A stretch of 64,000 bases of DNA from Rhodoplanes tepidamans (GCF_030813915.1 NZ_JAUSUJ010000002.1:248001-312000), one strand, 5' to 3'; positions 26,908-37,876 are shown, counted from the stretch's first letter. The notes: generated from the sequence alone by a model not told the origin. Program-made: numbers and translations.

Positions 26908-27741
26908 ATGGCGAAATCGAAGAATTCCACGACGAGACGTTTCTCGACCGAAACCCGATCTCTTACCGAGGACAGTATTGGGCGAGAGCTCTCATGGGCC
27001 GGGCCGAGGGATGCAGCCGCGGACGGTAGCAGCACCGACAAGAAGAACTACGCCGAGTCCTTGTCTCGTGCACTGGCTCAGCGATTCGCAGATGCGCTCC
27101 GCAGCTCTTTTTCCGGGATTCTGCCGGACGCCTCCGGGGCGGGACAGGAATCCAAGGCGCGAACCGGGAAGGGTCTGAAGAAGCTCGACGTGAACTATTC
27201 CACCATCGAGCTCGGGCTCGGCCTCGGCGTATCGATCAAGACCATCAATTTCCGCGACGCGAAAACGAAGCGATATACGAAGAACTACACCCGCGTCGAC
27301 AACGAGCTGAGAGCCGAGGCGGCGGATTATCACGAACGACAGCCTTATGCGGTACTCTGCGCCGTCGTCTTCCTACCTTTGGATGCCTGCGACGACGGGA
27401 GTTCCGCTCCGTCCAGCTTCGGGCAGGCCGTTCAGATTCTCCGCTATCGGGCCGGTCGTGAAAAGCCGGTCGACGATTCGACATTGTTCGAGCGGATTCT
27501 CATCGGCCTCTATGACGTGAGCCCGAACGACTTCGGACGTGTCGCGTTCTTCGACGTCATGGACGCACCGCCGCGAACCGGTCGACCGGCATCGTTGATG
27601 TCGTTCAAAGACGCCATCGGAGCGATCGTCGATGCCTACGACCAGCGGAACAAAACGACGTTCAAGTGGGCGGAAGGTACGACCGAAGTCGTCGTGCCCC
27701 CCGAACCGGAAGCCGAGGAAACCGAAGAAGACGGTGGCTGA
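26908..27741 (+). CDS. Unknown protein, candidate restriction endonuclease
   Basis: 277 residues, not recognised as a named family. It starts five bases after vsr and shares the lower GC. The N-terminal 25 residues are Ser/Thr/Arg-rich and the C-terminus is acidic (PEPEAEETEEDGG). The middle contains LDVNYSTIELGLGLGVSIKTINFRD, where D, E and a hydrophobic-x-K element could form a variant PD-(D/E)xK nuclease core. No helix is long or hydrophobic enough to span a membrane. Position after a C5-MTase and Vsr is the usual place of the cognate restriction enzyme; this is inference. Alternative: an orphan MTase accessory or control protein. Confidence 0.6.
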   Translation: MAKSKNSTTRRFSTETRSLTEDSIGRELSWAGPRDAAADGSSTDKKNYAESLSRALAQRFADALRSSFSGILPDASGAGQESKARTGKGLKKLDVNYSTIELGLGLGVSIKTINFRDAKTKRYTKNYTRVDNELRAEAADYHERQPYAVLCAVVFLPLDACDDGSSAPSSFGQAVQILRYRAGREKPVDDSTLFERILIGLYDVSPNDFGRVAFFDVMDAPPRTGRPASLMSFKDAIGAIVDAYDQRNKTTFKWAEGTTEVVVPPEPEAEETEEDGG

Positions 27742-27755
27742 CGCGGGTCACCGCC

Positions 27756-29567
<1,812 letters not shown>

Positions 29568-29693
29568 GCGCGGGGGATATCATCCGCCCCGCGCAGCGGC
29601 AAGGCGAGCCGGTGGCGCAGGAGGGCCCCGGCAGCACGGCACGGGTCACCCCCTCGCCCCGCCCGGCGGGGAGAGGTGAAGAGGGAGCGCCGG

Positions 29694-30485
29694 CTACTCC
29701 GCGGCCAGAGCCTGGGCGACCGCGAAGGGCTGCACCTCGGGCCGGCGGCCGGCGCGGGCCACCACCACATGGTCGGTGGGCACCGCGGTCCAGCCGGAGC
29801 GGTCCTCGTCCAGCGGCTCGGAGACGCACACCACGTCCTGGCCGGCGGCCCGGTAGTACAGGGTGTTGGCCTCGTCGTTGGCGGCGTAGCGGAAGGCGTA
29901 GAGGTCGCGGCCGTTGGCGATCGCCGCGGTGAAGCGCAGCGCATCGGCGCGGCCGTTCTCGCGGGTCATCGCCGTGATGGCCGCCATGGTCCGCGCGGTG
30001 GCGCCGACCGGGTCGCGGTCGAGCCCGGCCCCGAGGATCGCCAGGAACACGGCCTCCGAGTCGGTCGTTCCGGTGCGCGAGCCGTACAGCTCGTCCGGGA
30101 TCAGCCCTTCGACCCGCCGGCGGATGCGGTTCCAGTCGCCGATGAAGCCGTTGTGCATGAACAGCCAGTTGCCGCAGGCGAAGGGATGGCAGTTCGGCCG
30201 GGTGATCGGGGTGCCGGTCGCCGAGCGCACATGGGCGAAGAACAGGTGCGAGCGGATGTGGCGGCAGAGATAGCGCAGGTTCTCGTCCGACCAGGCCGGG
30301 CGCACCTCGCGGTAGAGGCCGGGCTCCGGATGGTCGGCGTACCAGCCCAGCCCGAAGCCGTCGCCATGGGTGGCGGCCGTCGATTCGAGGGCGTGGATGC
30401 TCTGGGCGACCAGGGAGCGCGCGGGCGCCGTGACGTAGTGTTCGAGTGCGATCGTCTCGCCCCGATAGGCGATCCAGCGGCACAT
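29694..30485 (-). CDS. Class II glutamine amidotransferase (YafJ-like)
   Basis: 263 residues. Ntn hydrolase fold with the nucleophile Cys at position 2 (MCRWIAYRGE), then DGFGLGWY, HVRSATG and NCHPFACGNWLFMHNG, the glutaminase active-site pattern. The synthase partner of this family is not fused here, and no amide acceptor is known. Start MCRW is required because Cys2 must become the N-terminal residue after Met removal. Confidence 0.92.
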   Translation of the reverse strand: MCRWIAYRGETIALEHYVTAPARSLVAQSIHALESTAATHGDGFGLGWYADHPEPGLYREVRPAWSDENLRYLCRHIRSHLFFAHVRSATGTPITRPNCHPFACGNWLFMHNGFIGDWNRIRRRVEGLIPDELYGSRTGTTDSEAVFLAILGAGLDRDPVGATARTMAAITAMTRENGRADALRFTAAIANGRDLYAFRYAANDEANTLYYRAAGQDVVCVSEPLDEDRSGWTAVPTDHVVVARAGRRPEVQPFAVAQALAAE

Positions 30486-30682
30486 GGGGACATGCTCCTT
30501 CCCGGCCGCGGCATGTCGGCCCGACCGGCCGATTCACCCGCTATATTCGCAATGCGGCAGGGGGAAGGTCAAATCGGGTTTCTCCGGACCCCGGCCCGGC
30601 TTCCGGCCGGGGCCGCCCGGGCCCCCGGCCCCGGCCGAGCCGGTGCCGCGGACCGCCCGGCTCGGCGGCGGCCCGGAACGAC

Positions 30683-30708
30683 AGCGGCCGGGCAGGGGCC
30701 CGGCCGCT
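30683..30708 (-). terminator. Hairpin downstream of ahcY
   Basis: AGCGGCCGGGC (30683-30693), loop AGGG, GCCCGGCCGCT (30698-30708), perfect 11-bp arms 51 bases past the ahcY stop. It is the best candidate for the ahcY terminator, though a U-run is not evident on the minus strand. Confidence 0.45.
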
Positions 30709-30758
30709 CGCTTTCCCGTACCATCGGGGCCGCGCCGTGCCGCGCGGCGACCGGCCGC

Positions 30759-32186
30759 TCAGTACCGGTACATCTCCGGCTTGAACGGGCCCTGCTGGGG
30801 CACGCCGATATAGGTGGCCTGCTTGTCGGAGAGCTGCGTCAGCTTGGCCCCGACCTTGGCGAGGTGCAGGCGCGCGACCTTCTCGTCGAGGTGCTTGGGC
30901 AGCGTGTAGACCTTGCGCTCGTACTTGCCCGGGTTGGTGAAGATCTCGATCTGGGCGAGCGTCTGGTTGGTGAACGACGCCGACATCACGAAGCTCGGAT
31001 GGCCGGTGGCGTTGCCGAGATTCACCAGCCGCCCCTCGGACAGCAGGATGACGCGGTGCCCGTCCGGGAACTCGACCTCGTCGACCTGCGGCTTGACGTT
31101 GTGCCACTTGAAGTTCTTCAGGCCGGCGACCTGGATCTCCGAGTCGAAGTGGCCGATGTTGCAGACGATGGCGCGGTCCTTCATCTTGCGCATGTGGTCG
31201 ACCGTGATCACGTCGAGATTGCCGGTCGCGGTGACGAAGATGTCGGCGCGCGGCGCCGCGTCGTCCATGGTGACGACCTCGTAGCCCTCCATGGCGGCCT
31301 GCAGGGCGCAGATCGGATCGATCTCGGAGATCATCACCCGGCAGCCGGCGTTGCGCAGCGAGGCGGCCGAGCCCTTGCCGACGTCGCCGAAGCCCGCCAC
31401 CATGGCGATCTTGCCGGCCATCATCACGTCGGTGCCGCGGCGGATGCCGTCGACCAGGCTCTCGCGGCAGCCGTAGAGATTGTCGAACTTCGACTTGGTG
31501 ACCGAGTCGTTGACGTTGATGGCGGGCCACAGGAGCTGGCCCTTCTTCTGCATCTCGTAGAGGCGGTGCACGCCCGTCGTGGTCTCCTCGGTGACGCCGC
31601 GGATCGCCTCGGCGTTCCGCTTGTACCAGCCGGGCTGCTCCTTGATCCGCTTCGCGATGGCGGCGAACAGGACCTCCTCCTCCTCGTTGGTCGGCTTGGC
31701 GATCAGCGCGGTCTCGCCGGCCTCGACGCGGGCCCCGAGATGGATCAGCAGCGTCGCGTCGCCGCCGTCGTCGAGGATCATGTTCGGGGTGCCGCCGTCG
31801 CCCCACTCGAAGATCCGGTGGGTGTAGTCCCAGTAGTCGACCAGGCTCTCGCCCTTGACGGCGAACACCGGGGTGCCGCCGGCCGCGATCGCTGCCGCGG
31901 CGTGGTCCTGGGTCGAGTAGATGTTGCACGAGGCCCAGCGCACGTCGGCGCCGAGCGCCTTGAGCGTCTCGATCAGCACCGCGGTCTGGATGGTCATGTG
32001 CAGCGAGCCGGCGATGCGGGCGCCGCGCAGCGGCTGCTCCGGGCCGTACTCGTCGCGGGTCGCCATCAGGCCGGGCATCTCGGTCTCGGCGATGGCGATC
32101 TCCTTGCGGCCCCAGTCGGCGAGGCCGATGTCCTTCACGGCGTAGTCGGGGGCGGCGGCGGACGCGGGCTTCGCGGAAGCGGTCAT
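30759..32186 (-). CDS. ahcY: Adenosylhomocysteinase
   Basis: 475 residues. Hydrolyses S-adenosylhomocysteine to adenosine and homocysteine with bound NAD, clearing the product of methyl transfers. Seen: [15 protein letters not shown] near the N-terminus, the insertion typical of the long bacterial/plant form, NAD site [10 protein letters not shown], and the C-terminal KPEMYRY that reaches into the neighbouring subunit's active site. A SAH-type operator lies about 120 bases upstream at 32304. Confidence 0.98.
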   Translation of the reverse strand: MTASAKPASAAAPDYAVKDIGLADWGRKEIAIAETEMPGLMATRDEYGPEQPLRGARIAGSLHMTIQTAVLIETLKALGADVRWASCNIYSTQDHAAAAIAAGGTPVFAVKGESLVDYWDYTHRIFEWGDGGTPNMILDDGGDATLLIHLGARVEAGETALIAKPTNEEEEVLFAAIAKRIKEQPGWYKRNAEAIRGVTEETTTGVHRLYEMQKKGQLLWPAINVNDSVTKSKFDNLYGCRESLVDGIRRGTDVMMAGKIAMVAGFGDVGKGSAASLRNAGCRVMISEIDPICALQAAMEGYEVVTMDDAAPRADIFVTATGNLDVITVDHMRKMKDRAIVCNIGHFDSEIQVAGLKNFKWHNVKPQVDEVEFPDGHRVILLSEGRLVNLGNATGHPSFVMSASFTNQTLAQIEIFTNPGKYERKVYTLPKHLDEKVARLHLAKVGAKLTQLSDKQATYIGVPQQGPFKPEMYRY

Positions 32187-32303
32187 GGAGATCCCTGGGT
32201 GCTGATGGAAACGGGCGCGCCCCGGCGCCTGCGGCCGACAGGGGCCGAGCGCCGGGCGGCGTCGCCAGCCCTATAGCAGGGCTCGGCGAACCCCGCAAGA
32301 AAC

Positions 32304-32323
32304 ACATAAAGACTTCTTTATGT
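32304..32323. promoter_or_regulatory. Candidate SahR-type operator for ahcY
   Basis: ACATAAAGACTTCTTTATGT: 9-bp perfect arms with a two-base centre, in an AT-rich island. It resembles, from memory, operators of the ArsR-family SAH/methionine regulator (SahR) of Proteobacteria, and lies 118 bases before the ahcY start. The regulator gene itself is not in the window. Confidence 0.6.
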
Positions 32324-32375
32324 CGTTAAGCCGCAGTTAGGGATGGTGGGCCAATGCCCCGTCATGCCCTGGGGG

Positions 32376-32678
32376 CTACGATTCGCTCTCCTCGCCGGGC
32401 CGAGGTTGCCGTCTGGCGCCGTGCAGGATGCGAAGGATCGTGACTACGTCCTCGCCCACCTCGTAATAGATGACGTAAGGATAGCGGACGAGCGGGATGC
32501 GCCGGATGCTCGGGCGCTCGTCCACCCGCTCGGCCGCCTCGGGATGCCGGCGGATGCGGTCGAACGCCTGGCGGAGGCTCGCCTCGACATGGGCCGCACC
32601 GGAAGGACTTCGTTCGCCGATGTATCCGAGGAGCTCGTCGAGCTCGGCTGCCGCCGCGTGCGAAAGCTCGAGCCTCAT
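32376..32678 (-). CDS. RelE/ParE-family toxin
   Basis: 100 residues. Compact RelE/ParE fold: MRLELSHAAAAELDELLGYI, then RIPLVRYPYVIYYEV, and ILRILHGARR at the C-terminus, the pattern of ParE toxins that act on gyrase. Its start overlaps the antitoxin stop by four bases (32675-32678). Target (gyrase or mRNA) not determined. Confidence 0.9.
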   Translation of the reverse strand: MRLELSHAAAAELDELLGYIGERSPSGAAHVEASLRQAFDRIRRHPEAAERVDERPSIRRIPLVRYPYVIYYEVGEDVVTILRILHGARRQPRPGEESES

Positions 32679-32908
32679 GATGTCCGGTGCTTGGCGAAGA
32701 TCGCTTCGACCTCGGCCTCGGTCACGACCTCACCGCGTCGGACCTGGTCCACGGCTTCGTCGAGCTTGTCCAGTTCCTCGCGGGTCGCCCGGTAGCGGTC
32801 GCCGCGGACCTCGCGATCGATCTGCGACGCGATCTCGGCCAGATCGCGCTGCGCCCAGTCCGGCCACGATTCGGCGCGGGCGAGAACGTCCCGAAGTGTC
32901 TTGCTCAT
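32675..32908 (-). CDS. ParD/RelB-like antitoxin
   Basis: 77 residues from ATG 32908. A Glu/Asp/Arg-rich mostly helical protein (LRDVLARAESWPDWAQRDLAEIASQIDREV) followed by LDEAVDQVRRGEVVTEAEVEAIFAKH, the toxin-binding tail typical of ParE partners. The antitoxin precedes and overlaps the toxin, as usual. An upstream ATG at 32959 is unlikely, being in the leader region. Confidence 0.85.
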   Translation of the reverse strand: MSKTLRDVLARAESWPDWAQRDLAEIASQIDREVRGDRYRATREELDKLDEAVDQVRRGEVVTEAEVEAIFAKHRTS

Positions 32909-33030
32909 GGCCCGGACGATAGCACGGGCCATCCGCCCGGCAAGCCGGACCAGGACCATGGGGCCTCGGCCGAAGGCGTCCCGGCTGCCGTCCGGCGCAC
33001 GCGATCTCGGGTGCGCAGGCGCGCAGCGCC

Positions 33031-33378
33031 TCAGTCGTCCTCGCCGAAGCGGTTGCCGATCAGCTCCTCGAGGGCGGCGATCACGGCGTCGGCGTCGCTG
33101 CCGAGCGCCTCCACCATGATGGTGGTGCCGGGAGCGGCGGCCAGCATCATCAGGCCCATGATCGAATCCCCGCCGACCGTCTGGCCGCAGCGGGTGACGA
33201 ACACCCGGGCCTCGAAGCGCTCGACCGTCTGGACGAACTTGGCCGAGGCGCGGGCGTGCAGGCCCTTCTGGTTGATGATGGGGATGTGGCGCACCACGGC
33301 GCCCTCGCGCGGTGCCGGGAACTCCGACCCGCAGGGTCCGTCGACCGCGTCGATCTCGTCGCTCATCGCCCGGCTCAT
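33031..33378 (-). CDS. ptsH: HPr phosphocarrier protein
   Basis: 115 residues. Phosphocarrier of the PTS. Active-site His in QKGLHARASAKFVQ; the regulatory serine region is DSIMGLMML. Start GTG/ATG choice: ATG at 33378 overlaps the EIIA stop (coupled), a second ATG at 33366 is also possible. The N-terminus is about 25 residues longer than in E. coli HPr. Here it works with EIIA-Man and HprK as a regulatory rather than sugar-transport PTS; no EII transporter is nearby. Confidence 0.93.
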   Translation of the reverse strand: MSRAMSDEIDAVDGPCGSEFPAPREGAVVRHIPIINQKGLHARASAKFVQTVERFEARVFVTRCGQTVGGDSIMGLMMLAAAPGTTIMVEALGSDADAVIAALEELIGNRFGEDD

Positions 33379-33776
33379 TTCCCGGCCAGAACCCGGCTTG
33401 CGATGGTGATGTACTTGCGTCCCGATTCTTGCGCCGCCGCGACCGATTCGGCCAGCGGGCACTCGGCCCGGATCTTGGCGAGCTTCACCAGCATCGGCAG
33501 GTTGATGCCGGCCAGCACCTCGACATTGGGCAGGCTCATCACCGAGATGGCGAGGTTGGAGGGCGTGCCGCCGAACATGTCGGTCAGGATCGCCACCCCG
33601 TCGCCGGTGTCGACCCGGCCGACCGCGTCGATGATCTCCTTGCGGCGAAGCTCGACATTGTCGTTCGGATCGATCGTGACGGTCTCGATCTGGCTCTGCG
33701 GACCCACGACGTGCTCCAGCGCGGCCCGGAACTCGACGGCGAGCCGACCGTGGGTCACGAGTACGAGGCCGATCAT
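33375..33776 (-). CDS. PTS EIIA, mannose family (ManX-like)
   Basis: 133 residues. Phosphoryl-accepting EIIA domain of the Man family, with the active His in MIGLVLVTHGRLA and the DMFGGTPSNLA motif. In Hyphomicrobiales this protein, HPr and EI form a chain without sugar permeases that signals to regulators. Start ATG at 33776 follows an AT-richer stretch. Confidence 0.93.
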   Translation of the reverse strand: MIGLVLVTHGRLAVEFRAALEHVVGPQSQIETVTIDPNDNVELRRKEIIDAVGRVDTGDGVAILTDMFGGTPSNLAISVMSLPNVEVLAGINLPMLVKLAKIRAECPLAESVAAAQESGRKYITIASRVLAGK

Positions 33777-34132
33777 CGGAATACCTCGCGGCGCGTGTGC
33801 TGCGCCGCACGAAAATACGAATGGATCATGACATCCCGGGGCCCGAGCGCAAGTGCCCGGCTCCCCGGCCCGTGCGTCCGCGGGGTGTCCCCGATGGCCG
33901 GCGCGGTGCGGACGGCCGCGCGCCGGGCGTCGCCGATACCCCGGCGCCCGGAGGCGGGCAAGCCGCGCCGGCCTGCATCCACACACCGCCGCGCCGAGGG
34001 GCCGACGCCGCGGATCCTTTCAGACCCGCGGCTAAATTCAAGTTGTCATTCGTTAATAGGCAGGCGTGACCATTCCGTGAAGAACCTGCGACGCGACGCC
34101 CCGCCGGACCGCGGCACCGCCACCGTCCCGGG
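33777..34132. other. Gap between HprK and EIIA genes
   Basis: 356 bases, mostly GC-rich, with one AT-rich run at about 34030-34065. A promoter for the EIIA-HPr pair is expected here because the transcript direction is minus and the hprK stop is at 34133; no -35/-10 pair is clear enough to place. I see no gene. Confidence 0.4.
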
Positions 34133-34582
34133 TCAGGGCGAGACCGGCGTCCCGGGGGGCGGTCCCGCCAGCGCCGCCAGCAGGACCGGCAGGGGGTCGA
34201 CGCCGGCCGGCAGGCCGAGACGCGGCAGCGTGACGCCCTCGATGGTGACGATGGTCGCCCGGTCCTGCGGCATCCGTTCGGCCGCCGGATCGGCGAGGTC
34301 GACCACGAGGCCGACCACCGCGACCGGCTCGTGCGGCAGCCGGCGCAGGCCCAGGCCGCGCACCTCGATCAGCCCGGCGAGAGTCTCGGCCGGCCGCGCC
34401 AGCAGGCGGCCGCCCGCCGCCGTGACCGCCGTGCGGTCGTCCGCCACCAGCCGGGCGAACCGGCCCGCCCCCGCGTCGAGGAGCCGCAGGGCGAGCCGCG
34501 ACTTTCCCGCTCCCGACGGCCCGCGGATCAGCACCGCCCGGGCCCCGACCAGCACGGCGGAGGCGTGGATGGTGGGAGTCAT
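34133..34582 (-). CDS. hprK: HPr kinase/phosphorylase, short form
   Basis: 149 residues. Phosphorylates HPr on serine. Walker A GPSGAGKSRLALRLL and the EVRGLG motif are intact. The N-terminal domain of the firmicute enzyme is missing, as is normal in alphaproteobacteria. It follows chvG in the chvI-chvG-hprK-EIIA-HPr order typical of Rhizobiales. Confidence 0.95.
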   Translation of the reverse strand: MTPTIHASAVLVGARAVLIRGPSGAGKSRLALRLLDAGAGRFARLVADDRTAVTAAGGRLLARPAETLAGLIEVRGLGLRRLPHEPVAVVGLVVDLADPAAERMPQDRATIVTIEGVTLPRLGLPAGVDPLPVLLAALAGPPPGTPVSP

Positions 34583-34667
34583 GGCCGCCCGCGCCGGCGG
34601 GCGGCGAGCGTGTCGCGGCCGGACCGACAGGTGTGCCGGTGCATCGCCGCAGATCGCAGCCTGCTCT

Positions 34668-34764
34668 CTCCCCCCTTGTGGGGGAGAGGTGGAGAGGGGG
34701 GTGAGCCACGATCACCGCGCCCGCGGCTCACCCCCCTCTCTGTCCCTTCCCCACAAGGGGGGAG
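34668..34764. repeat. Long hairpin repeat, family B copy 2
   Basis: Outer arms of 16 bp (34668-34683 and 34749-34764) and inner arms of 16 bp (34692-34707 and 34725-34740), both perfect, form a cruciform-capable two-tier structure between hprK and chvG. Related in design to 16463-16603. As the genes run on the minus strand, it could reduce read-through from chvG to hprK. Confidence 0.85.
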
Positions 34765-34806
34765 GGAACGCAGGAGGCGAGAGGCCCATGCGGACATTGG
34801 TCCGGC

Positions 34807-36993
34807 TCACATCGCCGGCAGGCGGACGACGAAGCGGGCGCCGAGCACCGGCGGGCCGTCGCCGCTGTCGGGACCCGGGTCCGGCCCGAGGCGGTTCTCG
34901 GCCCAGATGCGCCCGGCATGCGCCTCGACGATCTGCTTGGAGATCGACAGGCCCAGGCCGGAGTTCTGGCCGAAGCCCTGGTCGGGGCGGTCCGTGTAGA
35001 AGCGCTGGAAGATCTTGTCGAGCGCGTCGGGGCGGATGCCCGGCCCGTCGTCCTCCACGGTCACCTCCAGCTCCTTGTCGCGGCGCCGGCAGGTCACCCG
35101 CACGATGCCGCCCTCCGGCGAGAACGAGCGGGCATTGTCGATCAGGTTGTGCACCACCTGGCCGAGGCGCGAGTCGTGGCCGGAGATCTGGAAGCTGCGC
35201 GGTCCGCCGCCCTCGAAGGCGAGCGACACCCGCACGCCGTTGACGCCCTTGCCGCGCTTCACCTCGTTGGCGACCGCCACCACGGTGGTGAGCAGGCGGC
35301 GCAGGTCGACGGTGCCGGAATCGTTGCGCTGCAGCTCGGCGTCGAGCCGGCTGGCGTCGGAGATGTCGGAGATCAGCCGGTCGAGCCGCTTCACGTCGTG
35401 CTCGATGACGGCGAGCAGGCGCGCCTGGCTCTCCGGCGTCTTGGCCCGCGGCAGGGTCTCGACGGCGCTGCGCAGCGAGGTCAGCGGATTCTTCAGCTCG
35501 TGCGCCACGTCGGCCGCGAAGCTCTCGATCGCCTCGATGCGGCTGTAGAGCGCGTTGGTCATGTCGCGCAGCGCGCCCGAGAGATGGCCGATCTCGTCGC
35601 GCCGGCCGGTGAAGTCGGGAATCTCGACGCGCGTCTTGATGCGCCGGCGCACCCGCTCGGCGCCGTCGGCGAGGCGGCGCACCGGCCCGGCGATGGTGCC
35701 GGCGAGCAGGAGCGACAGCACGAACATGATGCCGGCGGCGATCAGCGACACCTTCAGGATCGCCAGCCGCTCGGCCTCGACGATCTGGTCGATGTCGCCG
35801 CCCTGGGTGGAGAGCAGCAGGGCGCCGCGCACCACCCGCGAGCGCTGGATCGGGATCGCCACCGACACGATGACGTTGCCGCGGTCGTCGACCCGCACCA
35901 CGCTCGCCTTCTGGCCGGCCAGCGCCTGGGCGATCTCCGGATAGGCGCGGCCGTTCTCCTCCGGTCCGAGCTCGCGGTAGCGCGGCAGGTCGCCGCGGCC
36001 CATCCAGCGCCGGATCGAGCCGACGGTGCGCTCGACCGCGCCGGGCTTCTCGGCCGTCGGCGGCGGCAGGTCGTAGCGCAGCACGTCGCCGCGGCCCAGG
36101 AACGTGCGGCTGTCCATGAACAGCGTGCCCTCGCGGTCGTAGATGCGGGCGCGCGTGTTGGTCGGGGTGACGAGCCGGCGCAGCAGCGGCGCCACCTGCT
36201 CGGGGTTGAGCGGAAACTCGTAGCCGAACAGGACGTCGTCGGAGGGGCCGTAGCTCTCGCCCGCCTGCAGCTCGAGCAGGCGCTGCGGGTCGATCGTGAT
36301 GGTGTCGGTGTCGACCGTCGCCGAGGAGGCGATGGCGCCCGAGATGATCTCGCCCTGCACCAGCAGGCTGTGCACCCGCGCGTCGATCAGGCCGGCCCGG
36401 AACTGGGTCAGGTAGAGGATGCCGACCACCAGGGCCAGCAGGCCGGCGACGTTGAGGAAGACGATGCGCCGGGTGAGGCTGGAGAAGGTCAGCGCCGTGA
36501 ACAGCTTCCAGGCCGGCTGCATGGCCCGGCCGAGGCGGTCGAGGCGCAGCGTCCGGGCGACCGGGGTGCCGACCGCGGCGAGAACGCCGACGGTGGTCCG
36601 GTGCACCGTGACGAGCGCGTCGCCGACGGCGCGGCCGCCGCGCACCAGCGGGGCCGCCAGCATGGCGACGCGCAGCCGGGCCCGGCGCAGGGCGCGCCGC
36701 AGGCGGGCGATGCGGCGCAGGCCGGCGATGCCGAACATGCCCGAGAGGACCGGCTCGTCGCGGGCCGGCGACGCTCCGCCCGGCGCGGCGCGCTCGGCGG
36801 AGCGCCGGATCTGCTCGGTGGCGGGCTGCAGCCAGAAGCGGGCGGCCCGGCGCAGCGGCCGCATCAGCCGCCGCAGCGTCCGGCGGTGCCGGCGGCGGGC
36901 GGGCGGGACCTGCGTCGGCACGGCCGGGGGCGCCGCGCGGGTCTCGACCGGGGTGTCTCCGGTGGTGTCGCGGTCGGCAAGTCGATCGAGCAC
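34807..36993 (-). CDS. chvG: Sensor histidine kinase ChvG (ExoS)
   Basis: 728 residues. Membrane sensor controlling acid/host-response and envelope genes. Two transmembrane segments (about 178-197 and 425-447) flank a periplasmic sensory region; then HAMP, HisKA with FAADVAHELKNPLTSL, and HATPase with NLIDNARSF, DDGPGI and NSGLGLSISKQI. The first 155 residues are an Arg-rich cytoplasmic extension not usual in ChvG; a start at Met158 would restore the ordinary length. Pairs with the adjacent chvI. Confidence 0.94.
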   Translation of the reverse strand: MLDRLADRDTTGDTPVETRAAPPAVPTQVPPARRRHRRTLRRLMRPLRRAARFWLQPATEQIRRSAERAAPGGASPARDEPVLSGMFGIAGLRRIARLRRALRRARLRVAMLAAPLVRGGRAVGDALVTVHRTTVGVLAAVGTPVARTLRLDRLGRAMQPAWKLFTALTFSSLTRRIVFLNVAGLLALVVGILYLTQFRAGLIDARVHSLLVQGEIISGAIASSATVDTDTITIDPQRLLELQAGESYGPSDDVLFGYEFPLNPEQVAPLLRRLVTPTNTRARIYDREGTLFMDSRTFLGRGDVLRYDLPPPTAEKPGAVERTVGSIRRWMGRGDLPRYRELGPEENGRAYPEIAQALAGQKASVVRVDDRGNVIVSVAIPIQRSRVVRGALLLSTQGGDIDQIVEAERLAILKVSLIAAGIMFVLSLLLAGTIAGPVRRLADGAERVRRRIKTRVEIPDFTGRRDEIGHLSGALRDMTNALYSRIEAIESFAADVAHELKNPLTSLRSAVETLPRAKTPESQARLLAVIEHDVKRLDRLISDISDASRLDAELQRNDSGTVDLRRLLTTVVAVANEVKRGKGVNGVRVSLAFEGGGPRSFQISGHDSRLGQVVHNLIDNARSFSPEGGIVRVTCRRRDKELEVTVEDDGPGIRPDALDKIFQRFYTDRPDQGFGQNSGLGLSISKQIVEAHAGRIWAENRLGPDPGPDSGDGPPVLGARFVVRLPAM

Positions 36994-37112
36994 GGGCCGT
37001 GCGCCTCGCGAGTTGATCAGGGCGTCTCGTCGGTTCGGGTCGAGCGGTCGCGCCGCCGATCACGGCGCGGCACCGACCGGCCCGGCGTGCCGCGTCGCCC
37101 GAAAGCCGTGCC

Positions 37113-37811
37113 CTATTCCTTGAACCGGTAGCCGACGCCGTACAAGGTCTCGATCATGTCGAACTCGTCGTCGGCCTGCTTGAACTTCTTGCGCAGCCGC
37201 TTGATGTGGCTGTCGATGGTGCGGTCGTCGACATAGACCTGATCGTCGTAGGCGGCGTCCATCAGGGCGTTGCGGCTCTTCACCACCCCGGGTCGCTGGG
37301 CCAGCGCCTGGAGGATCAGGAACTCGGTGACCGTGAGGGTCACCGGCTCGCCCTTCCAGGTGCAGGTGTGGCGCTCCGGATCCATGCGGAGCTGACCGCG
37401 CTCCAGCACCTTGGCCGAGTCGGTCTCCTTCGGGGCGGCGCCGTCCTTCGGCGTCGCCCGCCGCAGCACCGCCTTCACCCGCTCGACCAGCAGCCGCTGC
37501 GAGAACGGCTTCCGGATGAAGTCGTCGGCGCCCATCTTGAGGCCGAACAGCTCGTCGATCTCCTCGTCCTTCGAGGTGAGGAAGATGACGGGCACGTCGG
37601 ACTTCTGGCGTAGGCGGCGGAGCGTCTCCATGCCGTCCATGCGCGGCATCTTGATGTCGAGGATCGCGAGGTCCGGCATCGAGGTCTTGAACCCGTCCAG
37701 CGCCGAGGCGCCGTCCGTGTACGTCATGATCCGGTACCCTTCGGCCTCGAGCGCGATCGAAATCGAGGTGAGAATGTTCCGGTCGTCGTCGACGAGCGCG
37801 ATGGTCGGCAT
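37113..37811 (-). CDS. chvI: Response regulator ChvI
   Basis: 232 residues, OmpR class. Receiver with phosphoacceptor Asp in [13 protein letters not shown] and Lys in [10 protein letters not shown], then a winged-helix DNA-binding domain ([16 protein letters not shown]...[12 protein letters not shown]). Upstream lies a nested palindrome (37877-37909) that could bind ChvI or another regulator. Confidence 0.97.
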   Translation of the reverse strand: MPTIALVDDDRNILTSISIALEAEGYRIMTYTDGASALDGFKTSMPDLAILDIKMPRMDGMETLRRLRQKSDVPVIFLTSKDEEIDELFGLKMGADDFIRKPFSQRLLVERVKAVLRRATPKDGAAPKETDSAKVLERGQLRMDPERHTCTWKGEPVTLTVTEFLILQALAQRPGVVKSRNALMDAAYDDQVYVDDRTIDSHIKRLRKKFKQADDEFDMIETLYGVGYRFKE

Positions 37812-37876
37812 GGGCCTCTTTTCCCGTTGTCGGGCAAACTCTTCGGGCCTTGAAGCCCGGAAAGCTGGGCCGAAAT

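Noticed and set aside
32188-32375. SAM or SAH riboswitch upstream of ahcY
   Set aside because: I could not fold a recognisable aptamer; the 20-bp palindrome is better explained as a protein operator.
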